From Polynucleobacter sp. AP-Latsch-80-C2 (GTDB lineage: Bacteria > Pseudomonadota > Gammaproteobacteria > Burkholderiales > Burkholderiaceae), in assembly GCF_018882185.1 (NCBI RefSeq), contig NZ_JACVOY010000002.1, positions 248,001 through 312,000 of the forward strand: DNA of 64,000 bases. The letters run 5' to 3'. Positions within the stretch are counted from its first letter, which is position 1. Each line of letters opens with the position of its first letter. Below the pieces are notes generated by a model. It was given only the letters and a program-made list of their open reading frames with translations, ran no database searches and was not told the origin of the DNA. The translations under genes were made by a program, and so were the position numbers. Of this stretch, positions 46,153-57,398 are shown piece after piece.

Positions 46153-49100
46153 ATGAATGCACCATTGGCTTTGAACCAGTTGTTGGACGCTGAAGCGGGC
46201 TCGCCCCGTTTGCGCGAAATTCCCTACAACTACACCTCCTTTTCGGACCGGGAAATCGTTATTCGCCTATTAGGCGAGGAGTCATGGCGTGTTCTCAACG
46301 AGCTGCGCGGCGTTCGCCGTACCGGCCGTTCTGCACGCATGCTATTTGAAATCTTGGGTGATATCTGGGTCGTTCAACGCAACCCCTTTTTGCAAGATGA
46401 CCTATTAGATAGCCCAAATCGCCGCAAGCAATTAATTGATGCGCTTTGGCATCGCTTGGGTGAAGTTAAAAAACGCAATAGCGGTGAATCTGCTGAACAA
46501 GTCGACATTTTATTAAGCGCCGCTTACCGCGCGATTGAAAATTTTGAGAATGGCTTTAAAGAAGTGGAGCAGATTCGCAAGCGCGCTCGCAAAGAGTTGG
46601 GACGTCATACTGCTGCCGACAATATTTGTTTCGATGGTGTATCGCGTGCTGCGCATGTAACTGATGCTACCGACTGGCGCGTCGAGTTTCCATTGGTTGT
46701 TTTAAAGCCAGACTATGAATCTGAAATTCCGGGCTTAGTAAAGGCTTGTGTTGAATTAGGACTCACGATTATTCCGCGTGGAGGCGGTACTGGTTATACC
46801 GGTGGCGCTATTCCGCTCTATGCCTTGTCAGCAGTAATCAACACCGAGAAGCTAGAAAACATTGGTGGTGTGAAGAGCACTCGCTTGCCAGGCGTTAAGC
46901 ATGAAGTCTCTACTATTTTTACGGGCGCAGGCGTAGTCACACGTCGCGTCGCAGATGCTGCAGAGCATGCTGGGCTTGTGTTTGCTGTTGATCCTACCTC
47001 TGCCGATGCGAGTTGCATTGGTGGCAATATCGCCATGAATGCCGGTGGTAAAAAAGCGGTTCTTTGGGGCACTGCTCTAGATAACTTAGCTAGCTGGCGC
47101 ATGGTGGATCCGCAAGGTAATTGGTTAGACGTCGTGCGCCTTGATCATAATTTGGGAAAAATTCATGAAGTAGACCAAGTTCGCTTTCAGTTAACCTGGT
47201 CTGATGGTTTAAGTGAGCCTGGTGAACGTATTCTGAAAACAGAATTACTTGAAGTAGAAGGCAAACGTTTTCGTAAAGAAGGGTTAGGTAAGGATGTAAC
47301 TGATAAGTTTTTATCGGGCCTACCTGGTGTGCAAAAAGAAGGTTGTGATGGCTTGATTACAAGCGCAACCTGGATATTGCATCGCATGCCTAAATTTATG
47401 CGCACCGTTTGTTTAGAGTTCTTTGGTCAAGCGCGCGAAGCAATTCCGAGCATTGTTGAAATCAAGGCTTATCTTGATGGCTTGAGCAAGCAGGGTGGAC
47501 CTATTTTGGCTGGCTTGGAGCATTTAGATGACCGCTACTTAAGAGCGGTAGGTTACTCAACTAAGTCCAAACGCAATAGCCTGCCTAAAATGGTGTTAAT
47601 TGGCGATATTGCTGGTGATAACGAAGAGGCTGTAGCAGCTGCGACTAGTGAAGTAGTGCGCATGGCTAATTTGCGAGTGGGCGAAGGCTTTGTCGCAGTT
47701 AGTCCAGATGCTCGTAAGAAATTTTGGTTAGATCGTGCCCGTACAGCCGCAATTGCTCGCCACACCAATGCTTTTAAGATCAACGAAGACGTCGTTATTC
47801 CTTTGCCACGCATGGGCGAGTACACCGACGGTATTGATCGCATCAATATTGAGTTATCCCTCAAAAATAAATTACAAGTTCTAGATGGTCTAGAGTCCTT
47901 CTTGAAAAAGAGCCCGCTACCGCTCGGTAAGGGTGATGAGGATTATGAGATTCCGACCGCGGAAATTTTGGGTGATCGAGTTCAGCAAGCTGTCGAACTG
48001 ATTGAGACAGTACGGGCGCGCTGGTCTGAGTGGATTACTCAGATGGATACGTATTTCCCGCAACTGCAGAACTATAGTTTGCGCGCCTCATGGAAAGAAG
48101 AGATTCGTGCAGAGTTGCGGATTATCTTTGGCGGTTTAGCCTTTGAGCCAATTCTCAATGAGCTCGAAGCCATTCATAAAAAGATTTTGCGCAAGCGTGT
48201 ATTCGTAGCCCTGCACATGCATGCAGGTGACGGCAACGTCCATACGAATATTCCGGTCAACTCTGATGACTATGAAATGTTGCAAGATGCACATCATGCA
48301 GTAGATCGCATCATGAAACTTGCGCGCTCATTAGATGGTGTTATTTCTGGTGAGCATGGCATTGGTATTACTAAGCTGGAATATCTCACTGAAGATGAAT
48401 TAAAAGATTTCCGTGCTTATAAGAACCGCGTTGATCCAGAAGGCCGCTTCAATAAAGGCAAACTTATGCCGCATGCCGACTTGAGCATGGCCTATACGCC
48501 TAGCTTCGGTTTGATGGGGCATGAATCGATCATCATGCAACAAAGCGATATCGGTGCTATTGCTGATAGCGTAAAAGATTGCTTGCGTTGCGGTAAATGT
48601 AAGCCAGTCTGCTCAACACATGTACCCCGTGCTAACTTGCTGTACAGCCCACGCGACAAAATTTTGGCTACTTCATTATTGATAGAGGCCTTCTTATACG
48701 AAGAGCAAACTAGACGTGGCGTTTCTATTCGCCATTGGGAAATGTTTGATGATGTCGCAGCGCATTGCACGGTTTGTCATAAGTGCCTAACGCCTTGCCC
48801 AGTGAATATTGATTTTGGTGATGTCACCATGAATATGCGCAATCTCTTGCGCAAGATGGGTCAACAACGTTTCAACCCTGGCACTGCTGCTTCAATGTTC
48901 TTCCTCAATGCTACCAGCCCAGAAACGATTCATCTGGCTCGCAAGACCATGATTAGCTGGGGCTATAAGTTGCAGCGTTTAGGTAATGATGTGTTGCGTA
49001 AGTTTGCTAAGCAGCAGACTGCCCACCCGCCGGCTACAGTTGGCAAGCCGAGCGTTAAAGAGCAGGTGATTTTCTTTGTCAATAAGAAGATGCCTGGCAA

Positions 49101-49992
49101 TTTGCCTAAGAAAACTGCCCGTGCGTTGTTGGATATTGAAGATGCGAACTATGTTCCGATTATTCGTGATCCTAAAACCACCTCTGCCGATACTGAAGCT
49201 GTCTTCTATTTCCCAGGTTGCGGATCTGAACGTCTCTTTTCGCAAGTAGGCTTGGCGACGCAGGCAATGTTGTGGAACGTAGGCGTGCAAACAGTCTTGC
49301 CACCAGGATATTTATGCTGTGGCTATCCACAACGTGGCAATGGGGATTTCGATAAAGCGGAAAAGATGATTACGGACAATCGTGTCCTATTCCATCGTGT
49401 TGCTAATACCCTGAACTATTTGGACATTAAGACCGTCGTGGTGTCATGCGGCACTTGTTACGATCAATTGGCAGGCTATCAGTTTGAACAGATTTTCCCG
49501 GGCTGTCGGATCATTGATATTCATGAATATTTACTCGAGAAGGGCGTAAAGCTTGCTGGAGTCAGTGGTGTGAAATACATGTATCACGATCCTTGTCATT
49601 CACCAATGAAGTTGCAAGATCCGATGAAGACGGTGAATGAACTCATTGAGATGGCGGATGGTAAGGCGATTAAAAAGAATGATCGCTGCTGCGGCGAGTC
49701 AGGAACCTTGGCAGTTACACGCCCTGACATTTCTACTCAAGTTCGTTTCCGCAAACAAATTGAGATGGAAAAAGCCGCCACCGATTTACGTAAAGATAAC
49801 TTTACGGGCGATGTGAAAGTCCTCACGAGCTGCCCATCATGCTTACAAGGCTTAACTCGTTTTGATGCTGATAGCGATACAACAGCGGATTACATCGTTG
49901 TTGAAATGGCGCAAAAGATACTGGGTGAGAATTGGATGAAGGACTATGTGGAAAAAGCCAATCAGGGTGGCATTGAAAGGGTTCTGGTTTAG
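46153..49992 (+). CDS. DUF3683 / FAD-binding / Fe-S oxidoreductase (D-lactate or glycolate dehydrogenase-like)
   Basis: A 1279-residue multidomain protein. Residues 1-130 match DUF3683. A PCMH-type FAD domain follows ([36 protein letters not shown], quoted in part), then the FAD-oxidase C domain ([22 protein letters not shown]). Two 4Fe-4S motifs, [11 protein letters not shown] and [11 protein letters not shown], are next, then two CCG domains ([26 protein letters not shown]). It looks like GlcD and GlcF fused. It probably oxidises a 2-hydroxyacid and feeds the quinone pool. Confidence 0.88.
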   Translation: MNAPLALNQLLDAEAGSPRLREIPYNYTSFSDREIVIRLLGEESWRVLNELRGVRRTGRSARMLFEILGDIWVVQRNPFLQDDLLDSPNRRKQLIDALWHRLGEVKKRNSGESAEQVDILLSAAYRAIENFENGFKEVEQIRKRARKELGRHTAADNICFDGVSRAAHVTDATDWRVEFPLVVLKPDYESEIPGLVKACVELGLTIIPRGGGTGYTGGAIPLYALSAVINTEKLENIGGVKSTRLPGVKHEVSTIFTGAGVVTRRVADAAEHAGLVFAVDPTSADASCIGGNIAMNAGGKKAVLWGTALDNLASWRMVDPQGNWLDVVRLDHNLGKIHEVDQVRFQLTWSDGLSEPGERILKTELLEVEGKRFRKEGLGKDVTDKFLSGLPGVQKEGCDGLITSATWILHRMPKFMRTVCLEFFGQAREAIPSIVEIKAYLDGLSKQGGPILAGLEHLDDRYLRAVGYSTKSKRNSLPKMVLIGDIAGDNEEAVAAATSEVVRMANLRVGEGFVAVSPDARKKFWLDRARTAAIARHTNAFKINEDVVIPLPRMGEYTDGIDRINIELSLKNKLQVLDGLESFLKKSPLPLGKGDEDYEIPTAEILGDRVQQAVELIETVRARWSEWITQMDTYFPQLQNYSLRASWKEEIRAELRIIFGGLAFEPILNELEAIHKKILRKRVFVALHMHAGDGNVHTNIPVNSDDYEMLQDAHHAVDRIMKLARSLDGVISGEHGIGITKLEYLTEDELKDFRAYKNRVDPEGRFNKGKLMPHADLSMAYTPSFGLMGHESIIMQQSDIGAIADSVKDCLRCGKCKPVCSTHVPRANLLYSPRDKILATSLLIEAFLYEEQTRRGVSIRHWEMFDDVAAHCTVCHKCLTPCPVNIDFGDVTMNMRNLLRKMGQQRFNPGTAASMFFLNATSPETIHLARKTMISWGYKLQRLGNDVLRKFAKQQTAHPPATVGKPSVKEQVIFFVNKKMPGNLPKKTARALLDIEDANYVPIIRDPKTTSADTEAVFYFPGCGSERLFSQVGLATQAMLWNVGVQTVLPPGYLCCGYPQRGNGDFDKAEKMITDNRVLFHRVANTLNYLDIKTVVVSCGTCYDQLAGYQFEQIFPGCRIIDIHEYLLEKGVKLAGVSGVKYMYHDPCHSPMKLQDPMKTVNELIEMADGKAIKKNDRCCGESGTLAVTRPDISTQVRFRKQIEMEKAATDLRKDNFTGDVKVLTSCPSCLQGLTRFDADSDTTADYIVVEMAQKILGENWMKDYVEKANQGGIERVLV

Positions 49993-50391
49993 ATGATTCC
50001 AAAAAATGTCGTCGTACATCAGCAGTCCAAAGTTTTAGAGCTTGCATACGAGGACGGCAACACCTTTCGTTTGCCATTTGAGTTATTGCGAGTGCTCTCA
50101 CCCTCTGCTGAGGTGCAAGGTCATGGACCGGGTCAGGAGACGCTGCAGACGGGTAAGCGCGAAGTCTTAATCGCTAGCCTAGAGCCTGTCGGCCACTATG
50201 CCCTCAAGCCTAGTTTTTCAGATGGACATGACTCAGGTTTGTATTCTTGGGATTTTTTGCGCTACTTATGTGACAACCAAGAGCAGTTATGGAAAGAGCA
50301 TTTAGATAAATTACAGGCGGCTGGTCTGGACCGTGATGCCCCCATGACTAAGGCAGGTCATACGCATGACCATTCTTGTGGAAGTCATTAA
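49993..50391 (+). CDS. DUF971 domain protein with His-rich tail
   Basis: A 132-residue protein of the DUF971 family, related to the N-terminal domain of gamma-butyrobetaine hydroxylases ([34 protein letters not shown] region, quoted in part). It ends in [11 protein letters not shown], a likely metal-binding tail. The ATG abuts the preceding stop. It overlaps ubiE by one base. It lies next to ubiE in many betaproteobacteria. Function unknown. Confidence 0.85.
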   Translation: MIPKNVVVHQQSKVLELAYEDGNTFRLPFELLRVLSPSAEVQGHGPGQETLQTGKREVLIASLEPVGHYALKPSFSDGHDSGLYSWDFLRYLCDNQEQLWKEHLDKLQAAGLDRDAPMTKAGHTHDHSCGSH

Positions 50392-51134
50392 TGAGTAAAA
50401 CCCACTTCGGTTATCAAAGTGTTGATGAGGCAGAAAAGGCTGGCAAGGTTGCTGAAGTCTTTCATTCTGTTGCTAGTAAATATGATGTGATGAATGACTT
50501 TATGTCATTTGGTTTACATCGTCTCTGGAAAAAAATGACCATTGCTCGTGCTCAGGTACGCCCTGGTCAAAAAGTGCTTGATATCGCTGGTGGTACGGGT
50601 GACTTAGCCGCTGCTTTTGCTAAAGCGGCACATTTTGGAAGTAATGCGGATGCACAGGTTTGGTTAAGTGATATCAACGCCTCTATGTTGGGCGTGGGTC
50701 GAGATCGTTTATTGGATCGTGCCATGGCCTTACCTTGCGTTCAGTTCGATGCCGAAAAGATTCCTTTTCCTCAGAATCATTTTGATGTGGTTACGGTAGC
50801 CTTTGGGCTGCGCAATATGACTCATAAAGATGTTGCTTTAGGTGAGATGCTGCGTGTTATCAAGCCTGGAGGTCGGGTTCTCGTGCTGGAATTTTCTAAG
50901 CCTGATGCTTTTTTACAGCCCGTCTATGATGCCTATTCCTTTAAGGTGCTTCCATGGTTGGGTGAGAAAATTGCCCAAGACTCAGAGAGTTACCGTTATT
51001 TAGCGGAATCAATTCGGATGCACCCCGATGCAGAGGCTTTGAAGGAAATCATGCTGGGGGTTGGTTTTGATGAAGTAGAAACCCATAGAATGACTGGGGG
51101 TATCGTTGCCTTACACATTGGTATTAAATACTGA
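50391..51134 (+). CDS. ubiE: Ubiquinone/menaquinone C-methyltransferase
   Basis: A 247-residue SAM enzyme for C-methylation in ubiquinone synthesis. The SAM motif is [22 protein letters not shown] is conserved, and the end is [13 protein letters not shown]. The start [11 protein letters not shown] at 50391 overlaps the DUF971 stop by one base (TAATG). Genes for ubiJ and ubiB follow. Confidence 0.96.
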   Translation: MSKTHFGYQSVDEAEKAGKVAEVFHSVASKYDVMNDFMSFGLHRLWKKMTIARAQVRPGQKVLDIAGGTGDLAAAFAKAAHFGSNADAQVWLSDINASMLGVGRDRLLDRAMALPCVQFDAEKIPFPQNHFDVVTVAFGLRNMTHKDVALGEMLRVIKPGGRVLVLEFSKPDAFLQPVYDAYSFKVLPWLGEKIAQDSESYRYLAESIRMHPDAEALKEIMLGVGFDEVETHRMTGGIVALHIGIKY

Positions 51135-51142
51135 TAGTTGTC

Positions 51143-51166
51143 TAGTTTTTAAACTTTTAAAAACTA
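51143..51166. repeat. A/T-rich inverted repeat after ubiE
   Basis: TAGTTTTTAA, ACTT, TTAAAAACTA: a perfect 10-bp stem 9 bp after the ubiE stop. It lacks a GC core and T-tail, so it is a poor terminator and may be a weak one or a protein site. Confidence 0.5.
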
Positions 51167-51201
51167 AAGATACAGAGAAGTTATTGAGGGGTTAAATAAA
51201 A

Positions 51202-52119
51202 ATGAATAAACATTTTTTTAAAGCAGTGATATTAAGTGTGAGCTTAATAGTTGCCTCACTGGGCACGGTTGATGCTGCTCGCTTAGGCGGAGGAAGAAGC
51301 ATTGGGCGTATGCCAAGTGCACCAATTCAGAGACAAGCTGCACCTATTCAAAAGCCAGCGCAACAAGCTGCGCCAGCGACTGCCCCTGCTCCTGCTGCTG
51401 CACCACAAGCTCCCACGCCTAGCCGTTTCGGTGGCATGGGAGGAATCTTAGGTGGCTTAGCTGCTGGACTCGGTATCGGTTATTTGCTTTCCCATTTCGG
51501 TTTGGGTGAAGCAGCCTCATCTTTGATCACTGGATTATTGATTGCGATGTTGGCTGGTTTTGCCATTATGTTTGTGATTAGAAGATTACTTCCAGCAATG
51601 TCAGGCGCGGGTCAAAGCAGCAATGTGCCTAGTGCCGGCATGCAACGCAATGTGCAAGAGCAACCGCGCCAGGAGCCTGCTTTTAACCCTGCTGCTAGCG
51701 CATTCGGTGGTATGAGTGCAGAACCTGAAAAGTTTCAATCCACACTTCCGCCTGGATTTGATGAGCACACCTTTTTGGAAAATGCGAAGCAATACTTCGT
51801 TGGTTTGCAAAAAGCCTGGGATTTAGGTGATCTTGCCGCTTTGCGTGAATTTACGACCCCAGAAATGTTTGCCACTATTCAACAGGATTTAGCCGGTCGC
51901 ACGGATGGCGCAAACCAAACTGAGGTGGTCAGTATTCAGGCGCAACTCTTGGGAATTGAGACGAGTGATGCGCACTATTTCTGTAGCGTTCAGTTCACTG
52001 GGATGATTCGTGAGCAGTTAGGGGCACCTGCTAGCAACTTCTCTGAAATCTGGAATCTCAGCAAGCCAGTAGAAGGCCCTGGCGGCTGGGTACTGGCAGG
52101 TATCTCTCAGTTGGTTTAA
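51202..52119 (+). CDS. Tim44-like domain membrane protein
   Basis: A 305-residue protein with signal-like start (cleavage near VDAARLGGG), a Pro/Ala/Gln-rich linker (residues about 40-72), a Gly-rich membrane segment (FGGMGGILGGLAAGLGIGYLL, quoted in part, then a second helix near 110-128) and a C-terminal Tim44-like domain. It is found beside ubiE in many betaproteobacteria; function unknown. A strong terminator follows. Confidence 0.85.
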   Translation: MNKHFFKAVILSVSLIVASLGTVDAARLGGGRSIGRMPSAPIQRQAAPIQKPAQQAAPATAPAPAAAPQAPTPSRFGGMGGILGGLAAGLGIGYLLSHFGLGEAASSLITGLLIAMLAGFAIMFVIRRLLPAMSGAGQSSNVPSAGMQRNVQEQPRQEPAFNPAASAFGGMSAEPEKFQSTLPPGFDEHTFLENAKQYFVGLQKAWDLGDLAALREFTTPEMFATIQQDLAGRTDGANQTEVVSIQAQLLGIETSDAHYFCSVQFTGMIREQLGAPASNFSEIWNLSKPVEGPGGWVLAGISQLV

Positions 52120-52138
52120 GCTTGAGCCAGTTTCCATT

Positions 52139-52166
52139 GGAAAACCCGCACTAGTGCGGGTTTTTT
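52139..52166 (+). terminator. Rho-independent terminator after the Tim44-like gene
   Basis: AAAACCCGCA, CTAG, TGCGGGTTTT then more T: a perfect 10-bp stem with T-tail, 20 bp after the stop. It also ends 7 bp before the ubiJ start. Confidence 0.9.
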
Positions 52167-52172
52167 ACACTC

Positions 52173-52793
52173 ATGAGCACACCTTTTTCTTCTACCCATA
52201 CGATTGCTGCTGGCGCTATATGCCGGGCGATTAACCATGTTCTGAGTACTGAGCCTTGGGCAACGGGTGAGTTATCAAAGCACGCAGGCAAGTCAATCTT
52301 ATTAAAGCTCCCATTCGGTGACTTATGTTGCGAGATTGGGGCTGGTGGACTGCTGACTGTTTTCAAAGCAGCCGAAACTCCTTCCCTTACTTTGGAGGTC
52401 TCCGCTAAGGCCTTAAGCGATTTAGCGGGTAGCTCCGGCAGTTTGCGTGAGCAGGCCTTTAAGGCAGTCAAGATTACGGGTGATGCAGACTTAGCGCAAC
52501 TCATTGGACGTCTCGCCGGCCAAGTCCGCTGGGAGTACGAGGAAGATCTTGCAAAGTTGTTTGGCGATGTCCCTGCGCACTTCGCAGTGAAGCAAGGCAA
52601 GAAATTTGTTTCTGCCACTCGCGCTGCTGCAAGTGATTTACTGGACAATGTAGTGGAGTACGTTAGCGAAGAAAAAAAAGTGTTGTTAAATCAACGGGAT
52701 TTTAAGATTCGCAAAGCGGAATTAAATGATTTGCGGGATTCTGTAGATCGAATGGAAAAACGAATTCAATTTTTAGAGCAAAAGGCTAAATAA
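52173..52793 (+). CDS. ubiJ: UbiJ (SCP2-domain ubiquinone biosynthesis accessory factor)
   Basis: A 206-residue protein. An N-terminal SCP2-like lipid-binding domain (about residues 17-120) is followed by a C-terminal coiled coil (LRDSVDRMEKRIQFLEQKAK region). Position before ubiB and downstream of ubiE matches the ubiE-ubiJ-ubiB order. It is a scaffold for the ubiquinone enzyme complex by homology. It begins just after a terminator, so it needs its own promoter or read-through. Confidence 0.85.
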   Translation: MSTPFSSTHTIAAGAICRAINHVLSTEPWATGELSKHAGKSILLKLPFGDLCCEIGAGGLLTVFKAAETPSLTLEVSAKALSDLAGSSGSLREQAFKAVKITGDADLAQLIGRLAGQVRWEYEEDLAKLFGDVPAHFAVKQGKKFVSATRAAASDLLDNVVEYVSEEKKVLLNQRDFKIRKAELNDLRDSVDRMEKRIQFLEQKAK

Positions 52794-52796
52794 ATC

Positions 52797-54386
52797 GTGC
52801 GTCGAATAGCTCGTCTTTGCTACATCTTTTTTACTGCTTGGCGCTTCGGCTTATTGCCTCTTTTGCGTGATCTATTAAAGCCTGGATTACGCCGCAGCTT
52901 ATTAAGTATTTTGTGCTGGGTTTCTCCTGGTAAGCATCTCCCTAGAGGTGAGCGCATTCGTCTCACGCTTGAAGCGCTTGGCCCCATCTTCGTTAAATTT
53001 GGTCAAGTGCTCTCTACACGTCGTGACTTATTGCCCGAAGATATTGCAAATGAGTTGGCGAAGTTACAAGATCAAGTACCGCCATTCTCCAATGAAGAGT
53101 CTCGCCGTTTGATTGAAGAGGCGCTAGGGCAGTCTATCGAAGAAGTCTTTATTAGTTTTGATGCCACTCCAATAGCCAGTGCATCTGTTGCACAGGTTCA
53201 TTTTGGGGTTTTACGGGCTACAGATAAACATCCTGAGTGGGCTGGGCAGGCAGTGGCTATCAAGGTATTGCGCCCTGGTATTTTGCCGGTGATCGACGGC
53301 GATCTTGCCTTGATGTATGACCTAGCAAAAATTATTGACAAGAGTTCTGAAGATGGACGTCGTCTCAAACCTCGCGAGAACGTTGCGGAGTTTGATACGT
53401 ATTTGCATGATGAGTTAGATCTCATGCGCGAGGCTGCGAATGCAAGTCAATTGCGTCGCTATTTTGTAGATTCACAGAAGTTAATGATCCCAGAAATGTA
53501 TTGGGATCTCTGTCATACCAATGTCATCGTCATGGAAAGAATGTATGGCATTTCTATTGGACGCACTGCTGAGTTACAAGCTGCTGGAGTAGATTTTAAA
53601 AAATTAGCAGCGGATGGAGTAGAGATATTTTTTACTCAGGTATTTGAGTATGGATTCTTCCATGCCGATATGCATCCAGGCAACATCATGATTAGCTTAG
53701 AGCCGGAAACTTTTGGCCGTTTTATTTCTTTGGATTTTGGAATTGTTGGCGCACTTAGTGAGTCTGATAAAAATTATCTAGCACTTAATTTCTTAGCTTT
53801 CTTTAATCGCGATTACCGTCGGGTGGCTGAGTTACATATTGAGTCAGGTTGGGTTCCAGCCGAAACTCGGGTAGAAGAATTAGAAGGCGCGGTTCGTTCT
53901 GTATGTGAACCGTACTTTGATCGACCCCTAAAAGAGATTTCTTTAGGTATTGTTTTGATGCGCCTATTCCAAACATCGCGTCGTTTTAAGGTGGAAATTC
54001 AGCCTCAGCTCACCTTATTGCAAAAAACCTTATTGAACGTGGAAGGCTTGGCTCGCCAGCTGGATCCCGATTTGGATCTGTGGAAGACGGCTAAACCTAT
54101 TTTGGAAAAATGGGTTGATAAACAGCTTGGCTGGCGTGGTTTGATCGATGGCTTGAAGGCCGAAGCGCCCATGTGGGCCAAAATCCTGCCTACTTTGCCC
54201 CGTTTGCTTGCTGATAGCTTGGCCCAGGCCGGACTGCAGCAAAAAAAGGTCGAAACTGGCGAATTAGAGGTTTTAAAGGCACTTTTGCTAGAAGAAAGGC
54301 GCACTCACCGCCTATTAGTGGGCACATTACTCTTTGCTGGCGGGTTTTTGGCGGGAATTTTGATCATTACCCTTGGTGTTCACTAA
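52797..54386 (+). CDS. ubiB: UbiB atypical kinase/ATPase
   Basis: A 529-residue ABC1/COQ8-type protein needed for ubiquinone synthesis. The KxGQ motif is [11 protein letters not shown], the ATP site AVAIKVLRP, the catalytic HADMHPGN and the DFG-like LDFGIVG are present. Two C-terminal helices ([17 protein letters not shown]) anchor it. The start is GTG, 3 bp after ubiJ. A perfect hairpin follows. Confidence 0.94.
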   Translation: MRRIARLCYIFFTAWRFGLLPLLRDLLKPGLRRSLLSILCWVSPGKHLPRGERIRLTLEALGPIFVKFGQVLSTRRDLLPEDIANELAKLQDQVPPFSNEESRRLIEEALGQSIEEVFISFDATPIASASVAQVHFGVLRATDKHPEWAGQAVAIKVLRPGILPVIDGDLALMYDLAKIIDKSSEDGRRLKPRENVAEFDTYLHDELDLMREAANASQLRRYFVDSQKLMIPEMYWDLCHTNVIVMERMYGISIGRTAELQAAGVDFKKLAADGVEIFFTQVFEYGFFHADMHPGNIMISLEPETFGRFISLDFGIVGALSESDKNYLALNFLAFFNRDYRRVAELHIESGWVPAETRVEELEGAVRSVCEPYFDRPLKEISLGIVLMRLFQTSRRFKVEIQPQLTLLQKTLLNVEGLARQLDPDLDLWKTAKPILEKWVDKQLGWRGLIDGLKAEAPMWAKILPTLPRLLADSLAQAGLQQKKVETGELEVLKALLLEERRTHRLLVGTLLFAGGFLAGILIITLGVH

Positions 54387-54393
54387 GGTGGTC

Positions 54394-54420
54394 CCTAACC
54401 CGCTAAAATAGCGGGTTAGG
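54394..54420 (+). promoter_or_regulatory. Perfect 12-bp hairpin just before the DUF502 start
   Basis: CCTAACCCGCTA, AAA, TAGCGGGTTAGG: a 12-bp stem with a 3-base loop ending 6 bp before the ATG at 54427. There is no T-run on either strand, so it is not a typical terminator. The only Shine-Dalgarno-like AGG lies in the 3' arm, so the fold would hide it. Confidence 0.75.
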
Positions 54421-54426
54421 CAGAAC

Positions 54427-55080
54427 ATGAAAAAATACTTTATTGCAGGCATCCTGGTTTGGGCACCATTAGCGATCACCATTTGGGTGATTTCGTGGGG
54501 CCTGGGTTTGCTCGACGGTGTTTTTGGGTCGGTAATGCACGCGATCATTGTGGTTCTTCCGCATGATGCCGCTTTGGATATGCAGCATTTCCGCGATCTC
54601 CCCGCTGTTGGAGTATTGATCGTCATTGCCATCATCATATTGACTGGATTTTTAGCAATTAGTTTTGCTGGTCAATGGTGGCTAAAAATATGGGATAGAT
54701 TTGTTAACCGCATTCCAATTGTGCGCTCGATTTATTCCAGCGTCCAACAAGTGTCATCCACATTATTTTCGGGTAGTGGTCAGGCTTTTAGTAAGGCCTT
54801 GCTAATTCGTTATCCGCATGCAGATTCATGGGCAATCGCCTTTCAAACCGGTGTTCCTGCAAAAGAAGTTACTGCGAAGTTGGGTGAAGATTACGTTAAC
54901 GTATTTTTACCAACAACCCCAAATCCAACCTCTGGTTTTTTTATGATCGTGCCTCGCGCACAAACCATTGAACTAGAGATGAGTGTGGAAGAGGCTTTGA
55001 AACATATTGTTTCAATGGGATCTGTGCCACCAAATAGTTCAAGTGGATTGACAGCTATTGGGTCAACCAAACATTTTTGA
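54427..55080 (+). CDS. DUF502 family membrane protein
   Basis: A 217-residue protein with two membrane helices (about residues 5-28 and 62-84) and a cytosolic domain with VNRIPIVRSIYSSVQQVSSTLF (quoted in part). This is the DUF502 signature. Function unknown. It usually lies before aspS in betaproteobacteria, as here (15 bp). The start region sits against a strong hairpin. Confidence 0.88.
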   Translation: MKKYFIAGILVWAPLAITIWVISWGLGLLDGVFGSVMHAIIVVLPHDAALDMQHFRDLPAVGVLIVIAIIILTGFLAISFAGQWWLKIWDRFVNRIPIVRSIYSSVQQVSSTLFSGSGQAFSKALLIRYPHADSWAIAFQTGVPAKEVTAKLGEDYVNVFLPTTPNPTSGFFMIVPRAQTIELEMSVEEALKHIVSMGSVPPNSSSGLTAIGSTKHF

Positions 55081-55095
55081 TTTATAGGAAATATT

Positions 55096-56895
55096 ATGTC
55101 GATGCGAAGTCATACCTGCGGTCAGGTAACTGATTCTTTAATTGGTCAAGAAGTCACTCTCTCTGGATGGGTGAATCGTCGCCGTGACCACGGAGGCGTC
55201 ATCTTTATTGACTTGCGTGATCGCGAAGGTTTTGTACAAGTAGTTTGCGACCCAGATCGTCCTGAGATGTTCGCGCTGGCTGAGCAGGTTCGTAATGAGT
55301 TTTGTATTCAGATTAAAGGCTTAGTGCGGGCACGTCCTGCCGGCACGGAGAATACGGATTTGGTTAGCGGTAAGGTTGAAGTTCTTTGCCATGGTTTAGT
55401 TATCCTGAATGCCTCGATTACGCCTCCATTCCAATTGGATGATGAGAATTTATCTGAGACAACGCGTTTAACGCATCGTGTATTGGATTTGCGTCGTCCG
55501 CAGATGCAAAAGAATTTGCGTTTGCGTTACAACGTAGCCATGGAGTGCCGTCGTTATCTAGATGATGCTGGCTTTATTGATATTGAAACGCCAATGTTGA
55601 CCAAGAGCACACCCGAAGGTGCTCGTGACTATTTGGTTCCATCTCGTGTTCATGATGGTCAATTCTTTGCATTGCCACAATCGCCACAACTCTTTAAGCA
55701 ATTGTTGATGGTTGCAGGTTTTGATCGCTACTACCAAATTACTAAATGTTTCCGTGACGAAGATTTACGCGCTGATCGTCAGCCTGAATTTACTCAGATC
55801 GACTGTGAAACTGCCTTCTTAAGTGAAATAGAAATTCGCGAACTCTTTGAAAACATGATTCGTCATATTTTCAATAAGACCATGAATGTCGAGTTGCCAA
55901 ATCAATTCCCAACGATGCCTTATTCAGAAGGTATGGCACGCTTTGGATCTGACAAGCCGGACTTGCGCGTGAACTTTGAGTTCACTGAATTAACGGATTT
56001 GATGAAAGACGTCGATTTCAAGGTCTTCTCTGGTGCTGCTAATCAGGTGGGTGGCCGTGTGGTTGGTTTATGTGTTCCTGGCGGTGCTGAAATTAGCCGT
56101 AGTGAAATCGATGACTACACGCAGTTTGTCAGTATTTATGGCGCCAAAGGTTTGGCATGGATTAAGGTGAATTCGGTTGCTGAAGGTCGCAACGGATTGC
56201 AATCTCCTATCGTGAAGAATTTGCATGATGCGGCAATCGAAGGCATCTTGAAGCGCACTGGCGCTAAAGATGGCGATATTATTTTCTTCGGTGCTGATAA
56301 AGAAAAAGTAGTGAATGATGCAATCGGTAATTTACGCTTACGCATTGGTCATTCCGCTTGGGGTAAAGCGCATGGTCTCTTTACTGAAGGCTGGAAGCCA
56401 TTGTGGGTTGTTGATTTCCCAATGTTTGACTATGACGAAGGTGAAGCACGTTGGGTTGCTTGTCACCATCCATTCACTAGTCCTAAAGATGAGCATATGA
56501 AGTATCTGGAGACTGATCCAGGTAAGTGCTTGGCTAAGGCATATGACATGGTATTGAACGGTAGCGAAATTGGTGGCGGTTCTGTGCGTATTCACCAAGA
56601 AGCTGTGCAGAGTCAGGTATTCCGTGCGCTGAAGATTGGTGCTGAAGAGGCTCAAGCGAAGTTTGGCTTCTTGTTAGATGCCCTTCAATACGGCGCGCCT
56701 CCGCATGGTGGTATCGCATTTGGTCTAGATCGTATTGTGACCATGATGACTGGTGCTGAATCGATTCGTGATGTGATTGCTTTCCCTAAAACCCAACGTG
56801 CCCAATGCTTATTGACTCAGGCTCCTAGCCCAGTAGATGAGCGTCAGTTGCGGGAATTGCATATCCGCTTACGCCAAGCTACACCAGCTGCGTAA
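55096..56895 (+). CDS. aspS: Aspartyl-tRNA synthetase
   Basis: A 599-residue class IIb synthetase of bacterial type: an OB anticodon domain ([19 protein letters not shown]), catalytic motif 2 ([18 protein letters not shown]), a GAD insertion (residues about 290-410) and motif 3 ([10 protein letters not shown]). Whether it also charges tRNA-Asn depends on residues I did not resolve. AGGAAA precedes the ATG. NudB-like follows. Confidence 0.96.
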   Translation: MSMRSHTCGQVTDSLIGQEVTLSGWVNRRRDHGGVIFIDLRDREGFVQVVCDPDRPEMFALAEQVRNEFCIQIKGLVRARPAGTENTDLVSGKVEVLCHGLVILNASITPPFQLDDENLSETTRLTHRVLDLRRPQMQKNLRLRYNVAMECRRYLDDAGFIDIETPMLTKSTPEGARDYLVPSRVHDGQFFALPQSPQLFKQLLMVAGFDRYYQITKCFRDEDLRADRQPEFTQIDCETAFLSEIEIRELFENMIRHIFNKTMNVELPNQFPTMPYSEGMARFGSDKPDLRVNFEFTELTDLMKDVDFKVFSGAANQVGGRVVGLCVPGGAEISRSEIDDYTQFVSIYGAKGLAWIKVNSVAEGRNGLQSPIVKNLHDAAIEGILKRTGAKDGDIIFFGADKEKVVNDAIGNLRLRIGHSAWGKAHGLFTEGWKPLWVVDFPMFDYDEGEARWVACHHPFTSPKDEHMKYLETDPGKCLAKAYDMVLNGSEIGGGSVRIHQEAVQSQVFRALKIGAEEAQAKFGFLLDALQYGAPPHGGIAFGLDRIVTMMTGAESIRDVIAFPKTQRAQCLLTQAPSPVDERQLRELHIRLRQATPAA

Positions 56896-56917
56896 TACAA
56901 GTTAAGTAGTACACGTC

Positions 56918-57361
56918 TTGAAAATCCCTATCTCGGTTCTCGTAGTTATCTACAAATCGAATAGGGATGTTTTATTAATAGAGCGCGCAGATCGCTCTGG
57001 TTTCTGGCAGTCGGTAACTGGTAGCTTAGATGCCCCTGATGAAGATCTTGCTTTAGCTGCTGCCCGAGAAGCTTTTGAAGAAACGGGTATTGCAGTCGAG
57101 CATTTACCACCTGGTGCATTAAGAAATCTGCATCATCACATTGAGTATGAAATCTATCCCGAGTGGCGCTTTCGTTATGCGCCCGGCGTGACTAAAAATA
57201 CGGAGCACTGGTTTGCTCTAGAAGTGCCTGACGATACTTCTGTTCGTCTAGCCCCCAGAGAGCATGTTGCCTATGAATGGCTGCCCTTTGAAGCGGCTGC
57301 AAAAAAATGTTTTTCGCGAAGCAATGGCGAGGCGATTCTTAAATTGTTTTCTGCCCAGTGA
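56918..57361 (+). CDS. nudB: Dihydroneopterin triphosphate diphosphatase (NudB-like Nudix)
   Basis: A 147-residue Nudix hydrolase probably acting in folate synthesis on dihydroneopterin triphosphate. The Nudix box ends in REAFEETGI with the metal glutamates. It starts GSLDAPDE, one residue longer than the classical GX5E. The start is TTG, 22 bp after aspS, with no clear Shine-Dalgarno. The aspS-nudB order agrees with NudB. Confidence 0.85.
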   Translation: MKIPISVLVVIYKSNRDVLLIERADRSGFWQSVTGSLDAPDEDLALAAAREAFEETGIAVEHLPPGALRNLHHHIEYEIYPEWRFRYAPGVTKNTEHWFALEVPDDTSVRLAPREHVAYEWLPFEAAAKKCFSRSNGEAILKLFSAQ

Positions 57362-57398
57362 AGCATCAGAAATAAAGAATAAGGAATAAGATAGGGCG

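Noticed and set aside
54394..54420. Hairpin considered as a terminator of ubiB
   Set aside because: No T-run follows on either strand. Regulation of the next gene is more likely.
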